Assembly (NCBI GenBank): GCA_934631025.1
Contig: CAKTXR010000066.1
Span: 1 to 14,195, forward strand
Length of the DNA: 14,195 nucleotides
Direction of reading: 5' to 3'
Source of the DNA: an uncultured Clostridia bacterium
GTDB lineage: Bacteria > Bacillota > Clostridia > Christensenellales > Aristaeellaceae
Shown here: positions 7,288 through 14,195 of the stretch, piece by piece
Layout of the letters: each line of letters starts with the position of its first letter
How positions within the stretch are numbered: position 1 is the stretch's first letter
Notes under the pieces: model-generated
Told to the model about the DNA's origin: nothing
What the model saw: only the letters and a program-made list of their open reading frames with translations
Database searches by the model: none
Made by a program: the position numbers and the translations under genes

Positions 7288-8196
7288 TCATCCCTTCAGC
7301 GCGCCGATCATGACGCCGCGGACGAAGTGCTTCTGCACGAAGGGATAGGCGATCAGCAGCGGCGCGGCGGCGATGAATATGATGGCGTATTTCATCGCCT
7401 CGGCCATGTAGGCCAGGCGCGCCGCGTCGGCCAGCATTTCGGGGTCGTCGGTCAGCGCCGCGTCCATGACGGCCTGCTGGCTTTGCAGGAGCAGGCTGCG
7501 CAGCACCAGCTGCAGCGGCTGATAATCGACGTTCGACACATAGATGAGCGCGTTGAAGAATTCGTTCCAGCGCCCCACGCCGTAATACAGCGCCATGACG
7601 GCGATGATCGAGCCGGACAGCGGCAGCGCGATGGAGAAGAACATCCTCAGCTCGCTCGCGCCGTCGATGCGCGCCGATTCAAACAGCGAATCGGGCAGCG
7701 TGGACTGGAAGAACGAGCGCGTCACGATGATATTGTACACGCTCACGCTGCCCAGCACAATCAGCGTATACGCCTTGTTGAGCAGGCCGACCTTCTTTAC
7801 GATCAGATAGGTCGGGATCAGGCCGCCGCCGAAATACATCGTGACGAGGCAGAAGGTCATCAGGACCGCGCGGCCCGGCAGATCCTTCTTGCTCAGCACA
7901 TAGGCCGAGGGGATGGTCAGCGCAAGGCTCAGCAGCGTGCCCAGCACCGTATAGACGATCGTGTTGCGATAGCCCAGCCAGATGCGCGTGTCCTTCATGA
8001 TGTTCTGATAGGCCTCCAGCGTGGGCCGGACGGGGATCAGCTTCACGCTGCCCTGCGCGATGGCGTAGGGATCGGACACGGACGCGATCAGCACGAAATA
8101 GAGCGGATAAAGCAGTATGACGGTCAGTATCGTCAGCAGCGCGATGTTCAGCGCGTCGAACGCCGCGTCGGCGCGCGTTCTCTTGATTTTGTTCAT
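7288..8196 (-). CDS. ABC sugar transporter permease, YtcP/LplC type
   Basis: 302 aa, inner-membrane subunit of a CUT1 importer. Hydrophobic segments are visible near residues 14-38, 80-100, 112-135, 143-165, 190-215 and 268-290. The cytoplasmic EAA loop reads ESARIDGASELRMFFSIALPL and contacts the ATPase. The ending YPFVQKHFVRGVMIGALKG is characteristic of the subfamily paired with LplB-type partners. The ATG has AGGAGG 7 nt upstream, and the TAG stop of the LplB-type gene is the first part of that same TAGGAGG, so translation is probably coupled. No ABC ATPase is encoded in the window; such importers usually borrow a shared MsmX-type ATPase encoded elsewhere. Confidence 0.93.
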   Translation of the reverse strand: MNKIKRTRADAAFDALNIALLTILTVILLYPLYFVLIASVSDPYAIAQGSVKLIPVRPTLEAYQNIMKDTRIWLGYRNTIVYTVLGTLLSLALTIPSAYVLSKKDLPGRAVLMTFCLVTMYFGGGLIPTYLIVKKVGLLNKAYTLIVLGSVSVYNIIVTRSFFQSTLPDSLFESARIDGASELRMFFSIALPLSGSIIAVMALYYGVGRWNEFFNALIYVSNVDYQPLQLVLRSLLLQSQQAVMDAALTDDPEMLADAARLAYMAEAMKYAIIFIAAAPLLIAYPFVQKHFVRGVMIGALKG

Positions 8197-8207
8197 GCCT
8201 CTTCCTC

Positions 8208-9140
8208 CTACCAGATGCCGATCTCGGACACGCTCTTGCAGATTCTATTCACCAGCAGGAGAATCAGAATATTCACCACATTGTTGAACAGACCGATCGC
8301 CGCGGAATAGCTGAACTGGCCGCCCTGAAGGCCGATTTCGTAGACGTAGGTCGATATGATCTGCGATGCGTCCAGATTGAGCGCGTTCTGCATCAGATAG
8401 ACCTTCTCAAAGCCGATGGACAGCACGCTGCCGCAGCGCATGATCAGCATGATGACGATCGTGGGCAGGATCGTGGGGATGTTGATATACCAGATGACCT
8501 GAAGGCGATTCGCGCCGTCGATCAGCGAGGCCTCCACCATCTCGCTCGACACGCCGGAGAGCGCCGCCAGATAGATGATCGCGCCCCAGCCCAGCTCCTG
8601 CCATACGCCCGACCACACATAGAGATGAGGGAACAGCGTCGGATTGGAGAGCATATCCTGCCGCGCGCCGCCCAGCATATCGATTATATTGTTGAATATC
8701 CCCGCGCTGCGCGAGCAGAACAGCTTCAGCATCGCGCAGATGACCACCGTGGAAATAAAGTGCGGCGCATAGGAGATCATCTGCACCGTCTTTTTAAACC
8801 GCTGCGCGCGCAGCTCGTTGAGCATTAGCGCGAATATGATCGCGCAGGGGAACGTCGCGATGGAATACAGGCTGAGCGTCAGCGTGTTCCGAAGCAGCTG
8901 GGGAAAGCCGCGGTAGGTCACAAAGCGGGCAAAGTGCTTGAGCCCCGCCCACGGGCTGCCCCATATGCCCAAACTCGTGCGGAAATCCTTAAAGGCGATC
9001 TGCACGCCGTATATCGGCATATAGTTGAATATGAAAAGATACACGATCAGCGGCAGGATCAGCAGATACAGCTGCCAGTAGCGCCCCGCCAGACGCAGTC
9101 TCTGCCTGCGCCGGATCCCAGCCTGAGTTCTCGCGTTCAT
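8208..9140 (-). CDS. ABC sugar transporter permease, LplB type
   Basis: 310 aa from the chosen ATG. First gene of the importer operon and partner of the YtcP-type permease. The N-terminus is basic (RRRQRLRLAGRYWQLYLL), followed by a first membrane helix with LPLIVYLFIFNYMPIYGVQIAFKDF, a hallmark of LplB-type proteins. The EAA loop is EASLIDGANRLQVIWYINIP, followed by the conserved FEKVYLMQN and the terminal FNNVVNILILLLVNRI helix. The start at 9140 is chosen over the upstream ATG at 9227 because AAGGAG lies 11 nt before it, the protein then has normal family length, and the upstream ATG would lie beyond the -10 of the predicted promoter. Together with its partner it forms the membrane channel for an oligosaccharide. 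Confidence 0.92.
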   Translation of the reverse strand: MNARTQAGIRRRQRLRLAGRYWQLYLLILPLIVYLFIFNYMPIYGVQIAFKDFRTSLGIWGSPWAGLKHFARFVTYRGFPQLLRNTLTLSLYSIATFPCAIIFALMLNELRAQRFKKTVQMISYAPHFISTVVICAMLKLFCSRSAGIFNNIIDMLGGARQDMLSNPTLFPHLYVWSGVWQELGWGAIIYLAALSGVSSEMVEASLIDGANRLQVIWYINIPTILPTIVIMLIMRCGSVLSIGFEKVYLMQNALNLDASQIISTYVYEIGLQGGQFSYSAAIGLFNNVVNILILLLVNRICKSVSEIGIW

Positions 9141-9191
9141 TCGCGCCCTCACTCCTTCTCTGTCGCAGCCGCTTCGTCGGACTGCAAGCAC

Positions 9192-9220
9192 AGTATAACC
9201 GCTGCTTAACCCGCTTTCAA
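9192..9220 (-). promoter_or_regulatory. Promoter of the importer operon
   Basis: On the minus strand -35 TTGAAA (9220-9215) and -10 TATACT (9197-9192) are separated by exactly 17 nt, 52 nt or more upstream of the LplB-type ATG. The first TCGGACAT box ends 11 bp upstream of the -35, a typical place for an AraC-type activator. Confidence 0.75.
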
Positions 9221-9230
9221 TATCCATTTT

Positions 9231-9291
9231 TCGGACATTTCATTCCAAATCGGACATTTTCGGCCGTTTTGCAATTCCTTTTTTCGGACAT
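9231..9291. repeat. Three TCGGACAT boxes, probable operators
   Basis: TCGGACAT occurs in the same orientation at 9231-9238, 9250-9257 and 9284-9291. The first and third share TTTTTCGGACAT, and the first and second share TCGGACATTT. Start-to-start spacings are 19 and 34 bp. All lie between the two divergent promoters and none overlaps a -35 or -10. I infer that they bind the adjacent AraC-family regulator; the sequence alone does not prove it. Confidence 0.65.
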
Positions 9292-9313
9292 GGGCGATGT
9301 CTGTTTTGCGTTA

Positions 9314-9342
9314 TTGACAAATTCCAGTTAAATTGATACTAT
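9314..9342 (+). promoter_or_regulatory. Promoter of the membrane AraC regulator gene
   Basis: A perfect -35 TTGACA (9314-9319) and a -10 TACTAT (9337-9342, 5 of 6 consensus) are separated by 17 nt. The predicted transcript starts near 9349 and leaves a leader of about 60 nt before the chosen ATG. The third TCGGACAT box lies 22 bp upstream of the -35. Confidence 0.82.
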
Positions 9343-9408
9343 GAAGAGAGAGCATCTCCTCATTGGGGCGGAGCATCAAGCGTAGCAATGGAAAGAGGCG
9401 CGTCGTTC

Positions 9409-11496
9409 ATGAAGCCTTCCGGACACCGCATGATATTCAGGCAGTCGGTGCTGCACAAGTATTTCCTGTACTATCTTTCCATCGCGCTGACCGGCTGCGT
9501 GCTGGTGGTCGTTCTGCTGTTCAACGTTTCAGCCAGCGCGCTGAACGCCTCGCTCCAGGCGGCCGAGGCGAAAAAACTGGCGCTCGTCTCGGAGGATCTG
9601 TCCGCCCAGCTCTCGCTGCTCAAAAACATTTCCTATCAGATTTACGGCGCGAAATGCTATCAGCCGGCCTATCTCGCCCGCAGCCGCTTTTACGAAATCG
9701 ATATGCTGGAGGATCTGGGCAAGTATAAGACCCATTCCCCCATCGCATCCGATCTGTTCATGCTCTACGACGGCTCGGACGACATCTTCCATCACGACGG
9801 AAAAATGCCGTTCTCGCTCTATGCGCAGTCCCAGCTGAACTGGCCGGCTCAGGACGCGCAGACGCTGTACGAGGCCATTACGAGCGCCGCCGATTTTCAG
9901 GTGATCACGCTGCCCGAGGACAATTATCTGCTGTGCTATGCGCTGGTCTTTTCCAGCTCTCAGTCCGAAAACAGCCGCGCATGGCTCAGCGCCTATGTGC
10001 CCCACGCCGCGCTGATGCGGCGCATCGAGCTGTGCTCCGGCGGCTTCGAAAGCCGCGTGGAGATCGCCTATGGCGACGCGCCGGCGGGCAGTCTCAACGC
10101 CTGCACGGTCGAGGGCTTCACCGTATCGCTGATGCCGTCGGCCGATTCGGAATACAGCGAGCTGCTCCGCTTCCGGCGGCTCTGCACGCGGCTGTCCCTG
10201 CTGTCCACGCTGCTGCTGGTTTCCCTCGGCCTTGTGCTGGCCTATATGACCTATCTGCCGCTGCACAGGGTCTTTACGCACCACAAGTCCATCTGGGACA
10301 AGTCCGCGCTCAGCACGGACGACGAGCTGACGCTGCTCGACAACGCGCTGACGCAGGCGATCCACCACCGCCGCCTGTCCGAAACGCAGCTGGACACGCT
10401 GCTGCGGCAGGTCGACGCTCAGCGCCGGAGCCTGCGCGAATCGCTGCTGCTGGCGCTTTTGAACGGCGAATCCTCGCCGCAGACGCTGGAGGCCATGCGC
10501 GTCGTGTCGATCAATCTGGACGGCCCGTGGTTCTCCGCCGCGCTGCTGAGCTGGGAGAGCGAAGCCCCCGCGCGGAATATCGAAAGCCTGATCCAGTCCA
10601 TCGAAAGCCTGACCACCGACGGCACCGGCTTTTACGCCGTGCCGCTGGACAGTCGGCCCATGCTGGTGGTGCTGGTCTCCTCGGACGACGAGGAAACCTT
10701 CCCCGCACTGGCCGACATACTCTCGGAAATCTTCGAAATGGAGATGCGGCAGTCCCCGCGCATAGGCTGCGGCAGACCCGTCTCAAGCATCGCGCAGATT
10801 CCCACGTCGCTCTCCGACGCCATGCTCAAAACCGTGCCGCAGCAGCAGGCGCACTCCCAGGCCGAAAGCGCGGCCACGCTGCTCCTGCAGGCCGTCCGGC
10901 AGGGCAACTGCGCCGCCGCGCTCTCGGCGCTCAATGAGATAAACGACATACTGACGCACCGCTTTCCCGCCTCGAGCGTACAGAGCTGCGTCTATTCGGA
11001 CGTCATCGGCCGGCTCACGCTGCTCGCCCAGAGCCGCGGCATACCGCTGAACCCGGAGCGCGTCGCCCGCATCGGCGAGCGCCCTCTCGCGGAAAGCAGC
11101 CAGCGCGAGCTGCGGCTCATCATCGCCGAAATCTGCGACGCCGTCAAAGCCGATCCCACCGAACCGGTCGACCCGCGCGGGGAGCAGATCGTCGCCTATA
11201 TCCGCGAGCATCTGCTGGACTATGACCTTTCGCTGGAGATGATCTCCGGCGCGTTCGGGCTGTCCGGCAAGCAGATCGGCCGCCTGATCGCGCGCGAATC
11301 GGGCATGAGCTACAAGGAACTGCTGATTGAGCTGCGCATCGCGCGCGCCAAGGAGCTGCTGCTCGCCGGCGAATCAGTCAGCAGCGTCTGCGAGCGCCTG
11401 CACTATGCCTCCGCGCCCTATTTCATCAAGCTCTTCCGCGAAAAAACAGGCTTTACGCCCGCAAAATATCAGAAAACCCATTCCTGCGGCGAATAA
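9409..11496 (+). CDS. Membrane-bound AraC-family sensor-regulator (YesS/YtdP type)
   Basis: 695 aa from the chosen start. One-component regulator that couples an outside signal to transcription. TM1 lies at about residues 18-40 (YFLYYLSIALTGCVLVVVLL), followed by an extracytoplasmic sensor region of about 220 residues, TM2 at about 259-283 (LSLLSTLLLVSLGLVLAYMTYL), a cytoplasmic linker, and a C-terminal AraC domain (about 591-690) with two helix-turn-helix units: LSLEMISGAFGLSGKQIGRLI and SVSSVCERLHYASAPYFIKLF, followed by FREKTGFTPAKYQ. ATG 9409 is preferred over ATG 9388 because AGAGG lies 10 nt before it; 9388 has only a distant GGAG. It is divergent from the importer operon with a shared regulatory region, the arrangement of B. 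subtilis ytdP with ytcQ/ytcP, so it most likely activates that operon. The stop codon lies in the loop of a terminator-like hairpin. Confidence 0.9.
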   Translation: MKPSGHRMIFRQSVLHKYFLYYLSIALTGCVLVVVLLFNVSASALNASLQAAEAKKLALVSEDLSAQLSLLKNISYQIYGAKCYQPAYLARSRFYEIDMLEDLGKYKTHSPIASDLFMLYDGSDDIFHHDGKMPFSLYAQSQLNWPAQDAQTLYEAITSAADFQVITLPEDNYLLCYALVFSSSQSENSRAWLSAYVPHAALMRRIELCSGGFESRVEIAYGDAPAGSLNACTVEGFTVSLMPSADSEYSELLRFRRLCTRLSLLSTLLLVSLGLVLAYMTYLPLHRVFTHHKSIWDKSALSTDDELTLLDNALTQAIHHRRLSETQLDTLLRQVDAQRRSLRESLLLALLNGESSPQTLEAMRVVSINLDGPWFSAALLSWESEAPARNIESLIQSIESLTTDGTGFYAVPLDSRPMLVVLVSSDDEETFPALADILSEIFEMEMRQSPRIGCGRPVSSIAQIPTSLSDAMLKTVPQQQAHSQAESAATLLLQAVRQGNCAAALSALNEINDILTHRFPASSVQSCVYSDVIGRLTLLAQSRGIPLNPERVARIGERPLAESSQRELRLIIAEICDAVKADPTEPVDPRGEQIVAYIREHLLDYDLSLEMISGAFGLSGKQIGRLIARESGMSYKELLIELRIARAKELLLAGESVSSVCERLHYASAPYFIKLFREKTGFTPAKYQKTHSCGE

Positions 11497-11512
11497 ACCG
11501 CTGGAATGGGTT
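11475..11512. terminator. Shared terminator hairpin between convergent genes
   Basis: AACCCATTCC (11475-11484) pairs perfectly with GGAATGGGTT (11503-11512). Inside, after a T-T mismatch, GCGG (11486-11489) pairs with CCGC (11498-11501), leaving an 8-nt loop. The plus-strand tail is CTTCC and the minus-strand tail TTCTGATATTTT, so it can serve both convergent genes, better on the minus strand. The TAA of the plus-strand regulator (11494-11496) lies in the loop. Confidence 0.75.
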
Positions 11513-11542
11513 CTTCCATAAATCTGTGAATGAACGCCGTCC

Positions 11543-12540
11543 TTAATCGGGCCTGAGCGCGCGTTCTATTTTTCTGTACACGCCGATCATCCGCCCCGTC
11601 CACACGGAAAACGCCCGATGGAATGAGCCGACCTCCTGATACCCCAGCAAAAAAGTGATGTCCTCACCGGTCATATCGGTATTGGCCAGATACGCCTTCG
11701 CCAGCAGCTCCCGCGTGTGATTGAGCTGCTTTTGGAAGCTGGTATTTTCCTCCTGCAATCTGCGCTGTAAGGAGCGCCTGCTGACGCCGAGCTTTCGGGC
11801 CGCGTCGTCGATGCTGCACTCGCCGGCGGGCAGCAGCTCCATCAGCGCGCTGCGGACGCGCGCCGCGCAGCTGTCGTCCGTCTCCATCATAGACAGGCGG
11901 CGGTTCAGCTCCGGCTCAAAGAACGCCCACAAGGACTCGTTGCGGCTGATAAACGGAATCAGTATATCCGCTTTTGAAAACGCAAGGCGGTTTTTATCGC
12001 CGACGGCAATCGAAATGCCGATAAAGTCCGCGCAGGCGCTGTTTTTCATCAGCTGCTTCACCGTTGCGAACAGCGGCGCAATCGGCTCTCGAGTCGCCCT
12101 GCGAATGAGTCCCACGAGAAACGCAAACTCGATTCCGACAAGGATTTCCGGCAGCTCCAGCGCGCCGTCGTCCGGCAGAATTTCCACGCCGACCTCTGTT
12201 TCAGTCTCCTCAACATTGTACAGCAGCGCGCCGATCAGCGGCTTGTACTGCGCCAGCCGCTTCAGGCATACGAGAGCGTTCCGGCTGTAATAGGCCGCGA
12301 ACACCGGCGGCGAGAAGGCCTCGATCCCCTCCGACAACGCTAAACAAAGCAGCGTCTGCGCACTCGGTGAAAGCGCGTCGACGGCCTGCATAAAGCGAAA
12401 GTATTCCTCAGCCGTCAGGTTCGGCGTTCGCCGTGAGAACAGATCTTCGGCAACATGGCCTTCTTCTGAACAGCTTCCAGTGAAAAGCCCATTTTTGAAA
12501 GATAATCGCCATAGTTTTTGTCGATCGAAAAGCACTTCAT
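11543..12540 (-). CDS. Soluble AraC-family regulator, apparent frameshift near the N-terminus
   Basis: About 332 aa after repair of one frameshift. The N-terminal ligand-binding part resembles the arabinose-binding-type domain of OruR-like AraC proteins (LTAEEYFRFMQAVDAL, FSPPVFAAYYSRNAL, RLAQYKPLIG). The C-terminus carries the DNA-binding domain with ARKLGVSRRSLQRRLQEE and ITFLLGYQEVGSFHRAFSVW. The proper start is ATG 12540 with GGAG 7 nt upstream. Its frame encodes a family-like start (YGDYLSKMGFSLEAV...AMLP) and then runs out of phase near 12447. One added G there gives AMLPEDLFSR, the expected junction into the main frame. The main frame itself stays open upstream to a GTG at 12586, but that stretch has no good ribosome site and reads as the tail of the preceding SDR. 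A GTG at 12535 could still give a nearly full-length product. Decay, recent mutation or a sequence error are all possible. It lies downstream of the SDR and may control it. Confidence 0.8.
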
Positions 12541-12610
12541 GCCCTTGCTCCATCATGAAAAAATTCCGAATCACCCAATCAAACACTCTGTCCCCGAAAA
12601 TTTTATGCGT

Positions 12611-13369
12611 TCAGACCATCGGCTTCACACCGAATCCGATCAGATAGCGCGTGCGGGGCCGGCGCTTCATAACGGCCTTGCGGACAATCTTTGCAATCAA
12701 TTCCGGCCGAGACAGCATAGAACCGCTGTAATTTCTGATCATGCCGTCCGCCGCTCTGTTCGCCGCTTCCGCATATACGCCGTTTCCTGAAATTCTCTTC
12801 AAATTTTCAGCGGCGATAAGCCCCCAACCCGTTTTGATTCCACCCGGCTCGACGACGATCACATCAATGCCAAAGGGCTTCAGTTCCATGCGCAGGCAGT
12901 CGGACAGCCCTTCGACGGCGCACTTTGTCGCATGATACCACCCGCCGAATTTCGTCCAGATTTTGCCGCCCATTGAGGAAATATTGACGATTTTTCCGGA
13001 GCGATTGTTCCTCATGCCCGGCGTAACGAGTTGAATGAGCCGCGCCATGCCGAACAGATTGACCTCGAACTGACGGCGCGCTTCCTCCAACGGCACATCT
13101 TCAATCGCGCCGTAGGAGCCATAGCCGGCGTTATTGACCAGCACGTCGACGCTCTTTTCCCGTGAAAGCACGCTCTTCACGCACGCGACGATGGATTCAT
13201 CTCTTGTCAGATCAAGCGCCATCGGCACAATGCCGTCCTTCTCCAGATCCGCCATGTGCTCCAGCCGCCGTGCAGCGGCGTAAACCCTGAAGCCCGCCGA
13301 TTTCAATTCCCGCGCGATCATTTTCCCAATTCCGCTGGACGCGCCCGTAACCAATACCGCCTTTGCCAT
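12611..13369 (-). CDS. SDR-family oxidoreductase, apparently truncated at the C-terminus
   Basis: 252 aa. Classical short-chain dehydrogenase of the group resembling 17-beta-HSD-like bacterial oxidoreductases. The cofactor motif TGASSGIG lies at 8-15, NNAG at 79-82, N104, S132, Y145 and K149 (YHATK), then VVEPGGIKTGWG. All catalytic residues are present. The physiological substrate is unknown. The ATG at 13369 is preferred to 13435 because GGAGG lies 8 nt before it and the Rossmann fold starts at once. The protein stops after GFGVKPMV at TGA 12613-12611. Reading on in the same frame gives THKIFGDRVFDWVIRNFF, which matches the usual C-terminal tail of this group, so the TGA looks premature and removes about 20 residues. 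These lie after the catalytic core, so activity may survive. It precedes the damaged AraC gene on the same strand. Confidence 0.85.
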   Translation of the reverse strand: MAKAVLVTGASSGIGKMIARELKSAGFRVYAAARRLEHMADLEKDGIVPMALDLTRDESIVACVKSVLSREKSVDVLVNNAGYGSYGAIEDVPLEEARRQFEVNLFGMARLIQLVTPGMRNNRSGKIVNISSMGGKIWTKFGGWYHATKCAVEGLSDCLRMELKPFGIDVIVVEPGGIKTGWGLIAAENLKRISGNGVYAEAANRAADGMIRNYSGSMLSRPELIAKIVRKAVMKRRPRTRYLIGFGVKPMV

Positions 13370-13400
13370 AATGATGACCTCCGTTCCTTTTGCTGCCATC

Positions 13401-13406
13401 ATTATA
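13401..13406 (-). promoter_or_regulatory. -10 element candidate upstream of the second SDR
   Basis: A perfect TATAAT on the minus strand lies 32 nt upstream of the SDR ATG. The -35 is poor: TTCGCT at 17 nt or ATTCGC at 18 nt. It suggests a promoter that needs an activator, or a chance match. Confidence 0.4.
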
Positions 13407-13439
13407 GCCAAAGAAAACGCCGAAGCGAATATCATAAAG

Positions 13440-14138
13440 CGCCATCATAGAAGCAATTCACGCCACGTCCATTGTGCCAAAAGCCATAAACCTCTCAAGC
13501 GCCGCCTTTCATAGACGCTGCGCGTGGTTTCGCGGCGATTATCCCGCAGAAGAACGTTTCGTTCAGGCGGCAAAGCGCAGCGTTTCGCCGAAAAGCCAAA
13601 TTTTTTCATACAGGCCCTTCGTCACGCACGCCTTTTCCGCGACAGCCTCTCATGGACGCCCCTTTTTACTCACTTTCTGAAAATGCTATTCCCAGCCGTA
13701 TCGACCGCGCTTTTACAGTGCAAATCCCTCCAGTGCAATGAAAAGTGCCCTCACCATCTCCTCATCCAACCCATACAGTTTTTACAGAAAAATGTCATCA
13801 ACCCGCGCATGCCTCACTGGAAACGGAGTTCCCACCCTCTCGATCAGGGCAAATCTATTTCTCGGCTTCACAATCCCACGCTCATGGATTCATTCACACT
13901 CTCCCACGGCACGCATATAATCGGCATCCAATGCTTTCCCCTGAGGAATCGCAAGGCATCTGCAACTTTTTATCCTACGCCCAAGCTCCATTTTCCTACC
14001 CGCCAACCGAGAGATATTCCATTTTCCCCCATCATACGCCCAACGCGCCGCGCGATCCAGCAAAGAACCGCGCGGCGCGAAAAGCAAAACTGTTCCCCGG
14101 CGAGTCCCACACCCGCCTATACCGCCATCACCATCTCT
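13440..14138. other. Gene-poor stretch with possible decayed coding remnants
   Basis: About 700 bp without a convincing intact gene, visibly more AT-rich in parts (for example 13741-13800) than the sugar locus. On the minus strand one frame from about 13950 down to 13713 reads protein-like (PQGKALDADYMRAVGE, then KPRNRFALIERVGTPFPVRH, then KLYGLDEEMVRALFIALEG) but is broken by a TGA (13892-13890) and a TAA (13784-13782), ending at TAA 13715-13713. I do not recognise the protein. Short open frames on both strands lack ribosome binding sites. Confidence 0.4.
14044..14079. repeat. GC-rich 11-bp inverted repeat
   Basis: CGCGCCGCGCG (14044-14054) and CGCGCGGCGCG (14069-14079) are perfect reverse complements around a 14-nt loop. 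No T run follows the stem on either strand; instead A-rich sequence follows on the plus strand. It therefore does not look like an ordinary terminator. Its role is unknown. Confidence 0.6.
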
Positions 14139-14195
14139 TCACGGCCTCTTACGCTTTTCAGCAAGCCGCTGCTGAATGGCGTCCTGCACGGCGAT
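14139..14195 (-). CDS. Possible C-terminal end of a gene entering from the right
   Basis: The minus strand from the window edge reads 18 codons (IAVQDAIQQRLAEKRKRP) and then TGA. The lysine/arginine-rich helical ending looks like a natural C-terminus, but 18 residues are too few to identify a family or to exclude chance. Confidence 0.25.
   Translation of the reverse strand: MAVQDAIQQRLAEKRKRP

Noticed and set aside
9529..10368. A 279-codon open frame on the minus strand inside the membrane AraC gene
   Set aside because: It lies opposite a well-supported regulator, is rich in Arg, Gln and Gly, and has no family features.
12440..12460. Programmed ribosomal frameshifting in the soluble AraC gene
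   Set aside because: No slippery heptamer or obvious stimulatory structure is visible at the junction; a simple one-base loss explains it.
12541..12586. GTG at 12586 as the true start of the soluble AraC regulator
   Set aside because: The stretch it adds (FDWVIRNFF...) matches the tail of the upstream SDR, and the start lacks a good ribosome site; ATG 12540 in the other frame has GGAG at 7 nt and a family-like N-terminus.
13474..13680. A 68-codon plus-strand open frame in the gene-poor stretch
   Set aside because: No convincing ribosome binding site, no recognisable motif, and mixed composition; treated as chance.
13890..14087. A 65-codon minus-strand open frame as an intact small gene
   Set aside because: It starts at a TTG without a ribosome site and runs through the GC palindrome; only its last part looks protein-like, and that similarity of character continues past its stop, so it fits a remnant better than a gene.

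Overview
The window looks like a carbohydrate-utilisation locus from a GC-rich member of the Firmicutes, probably a gut-type clostridium. This is inferred from strong AGGAGG-type ribosome binding sites, tight same-strand gene packing, a lplB/ytcP-type sugar ABC importer without its own ATPase, and a membrane-bound AraC regulator of the YesS/YtdP kind. I cannot name the species.

Layout. (1) 125-5371, minus strand: a compact four-gene catabolic operon in the order glycoside-hydrolase-like protein, SDR oxidoreductase, DapA/NanA-superfamily aldolase or lyase, IlvD/EDD-family sugar-acid dehydratase. Gaps are 3-15 bp, a promoter candidate lies at 5406-5434, and a good intrinsic terminator lies at 80-111. 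(2) 5542-9140, minus strand: importer operon in the order LplB-type permease, YtcP-type permease, large solute-binding protein, with a promoter at 9192-9220 and a stem-loop after the last gene. (3) 9141-9408: a divergent regulatory region with two well-formed promoters facing away from each other and three TCGGACAT boxes between them. (4) 9409-11496, plus strand: the membrane AraC regulator, ending inside a hairpin shared with the convergent neighbour. (5) 11543-13369, minus strand: a second SDR followed by a soluble AraC-type regulator. Both appear damaged, the SDR by an early stop and the regulator by a one-base frameshift. (6) 13440-14195: about 750 bp without a convincing intact gene, holding possible decayed coding remnants, a GC-rich palindrome and perhaps the last codons of a gene entering from the right.

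How the genes may work together (inference): the membrane regulator senses a glycan-derived signal and switches on the importer. The imported oligosaccharide is cleaved in the cytoplasm by the hydrolase-like protein, which has no signal peptide. The released sugar is oxidised at C1 by the SDR, dehydrated to a 2-keto-3-deoxy acid by the IlvD/EDD enzyme and split by the DapA-like aldolase, giving a non-phosphorylating pathway. A lactonase, an aldehyde-using enzyme and the transporter ATPase are not in the window. The substrate cannot be read from the sequence.

I see no CRISPR array, insertion sequence, tRNA, rRNA or defence system. The most notable points are a cysteine-to-glycine change at a predicted iron-sulfur ligand of the dehydratase, a solute-binding protein without a lipobox, the TCGGACAT boxes, and two adjacent damaged genes.
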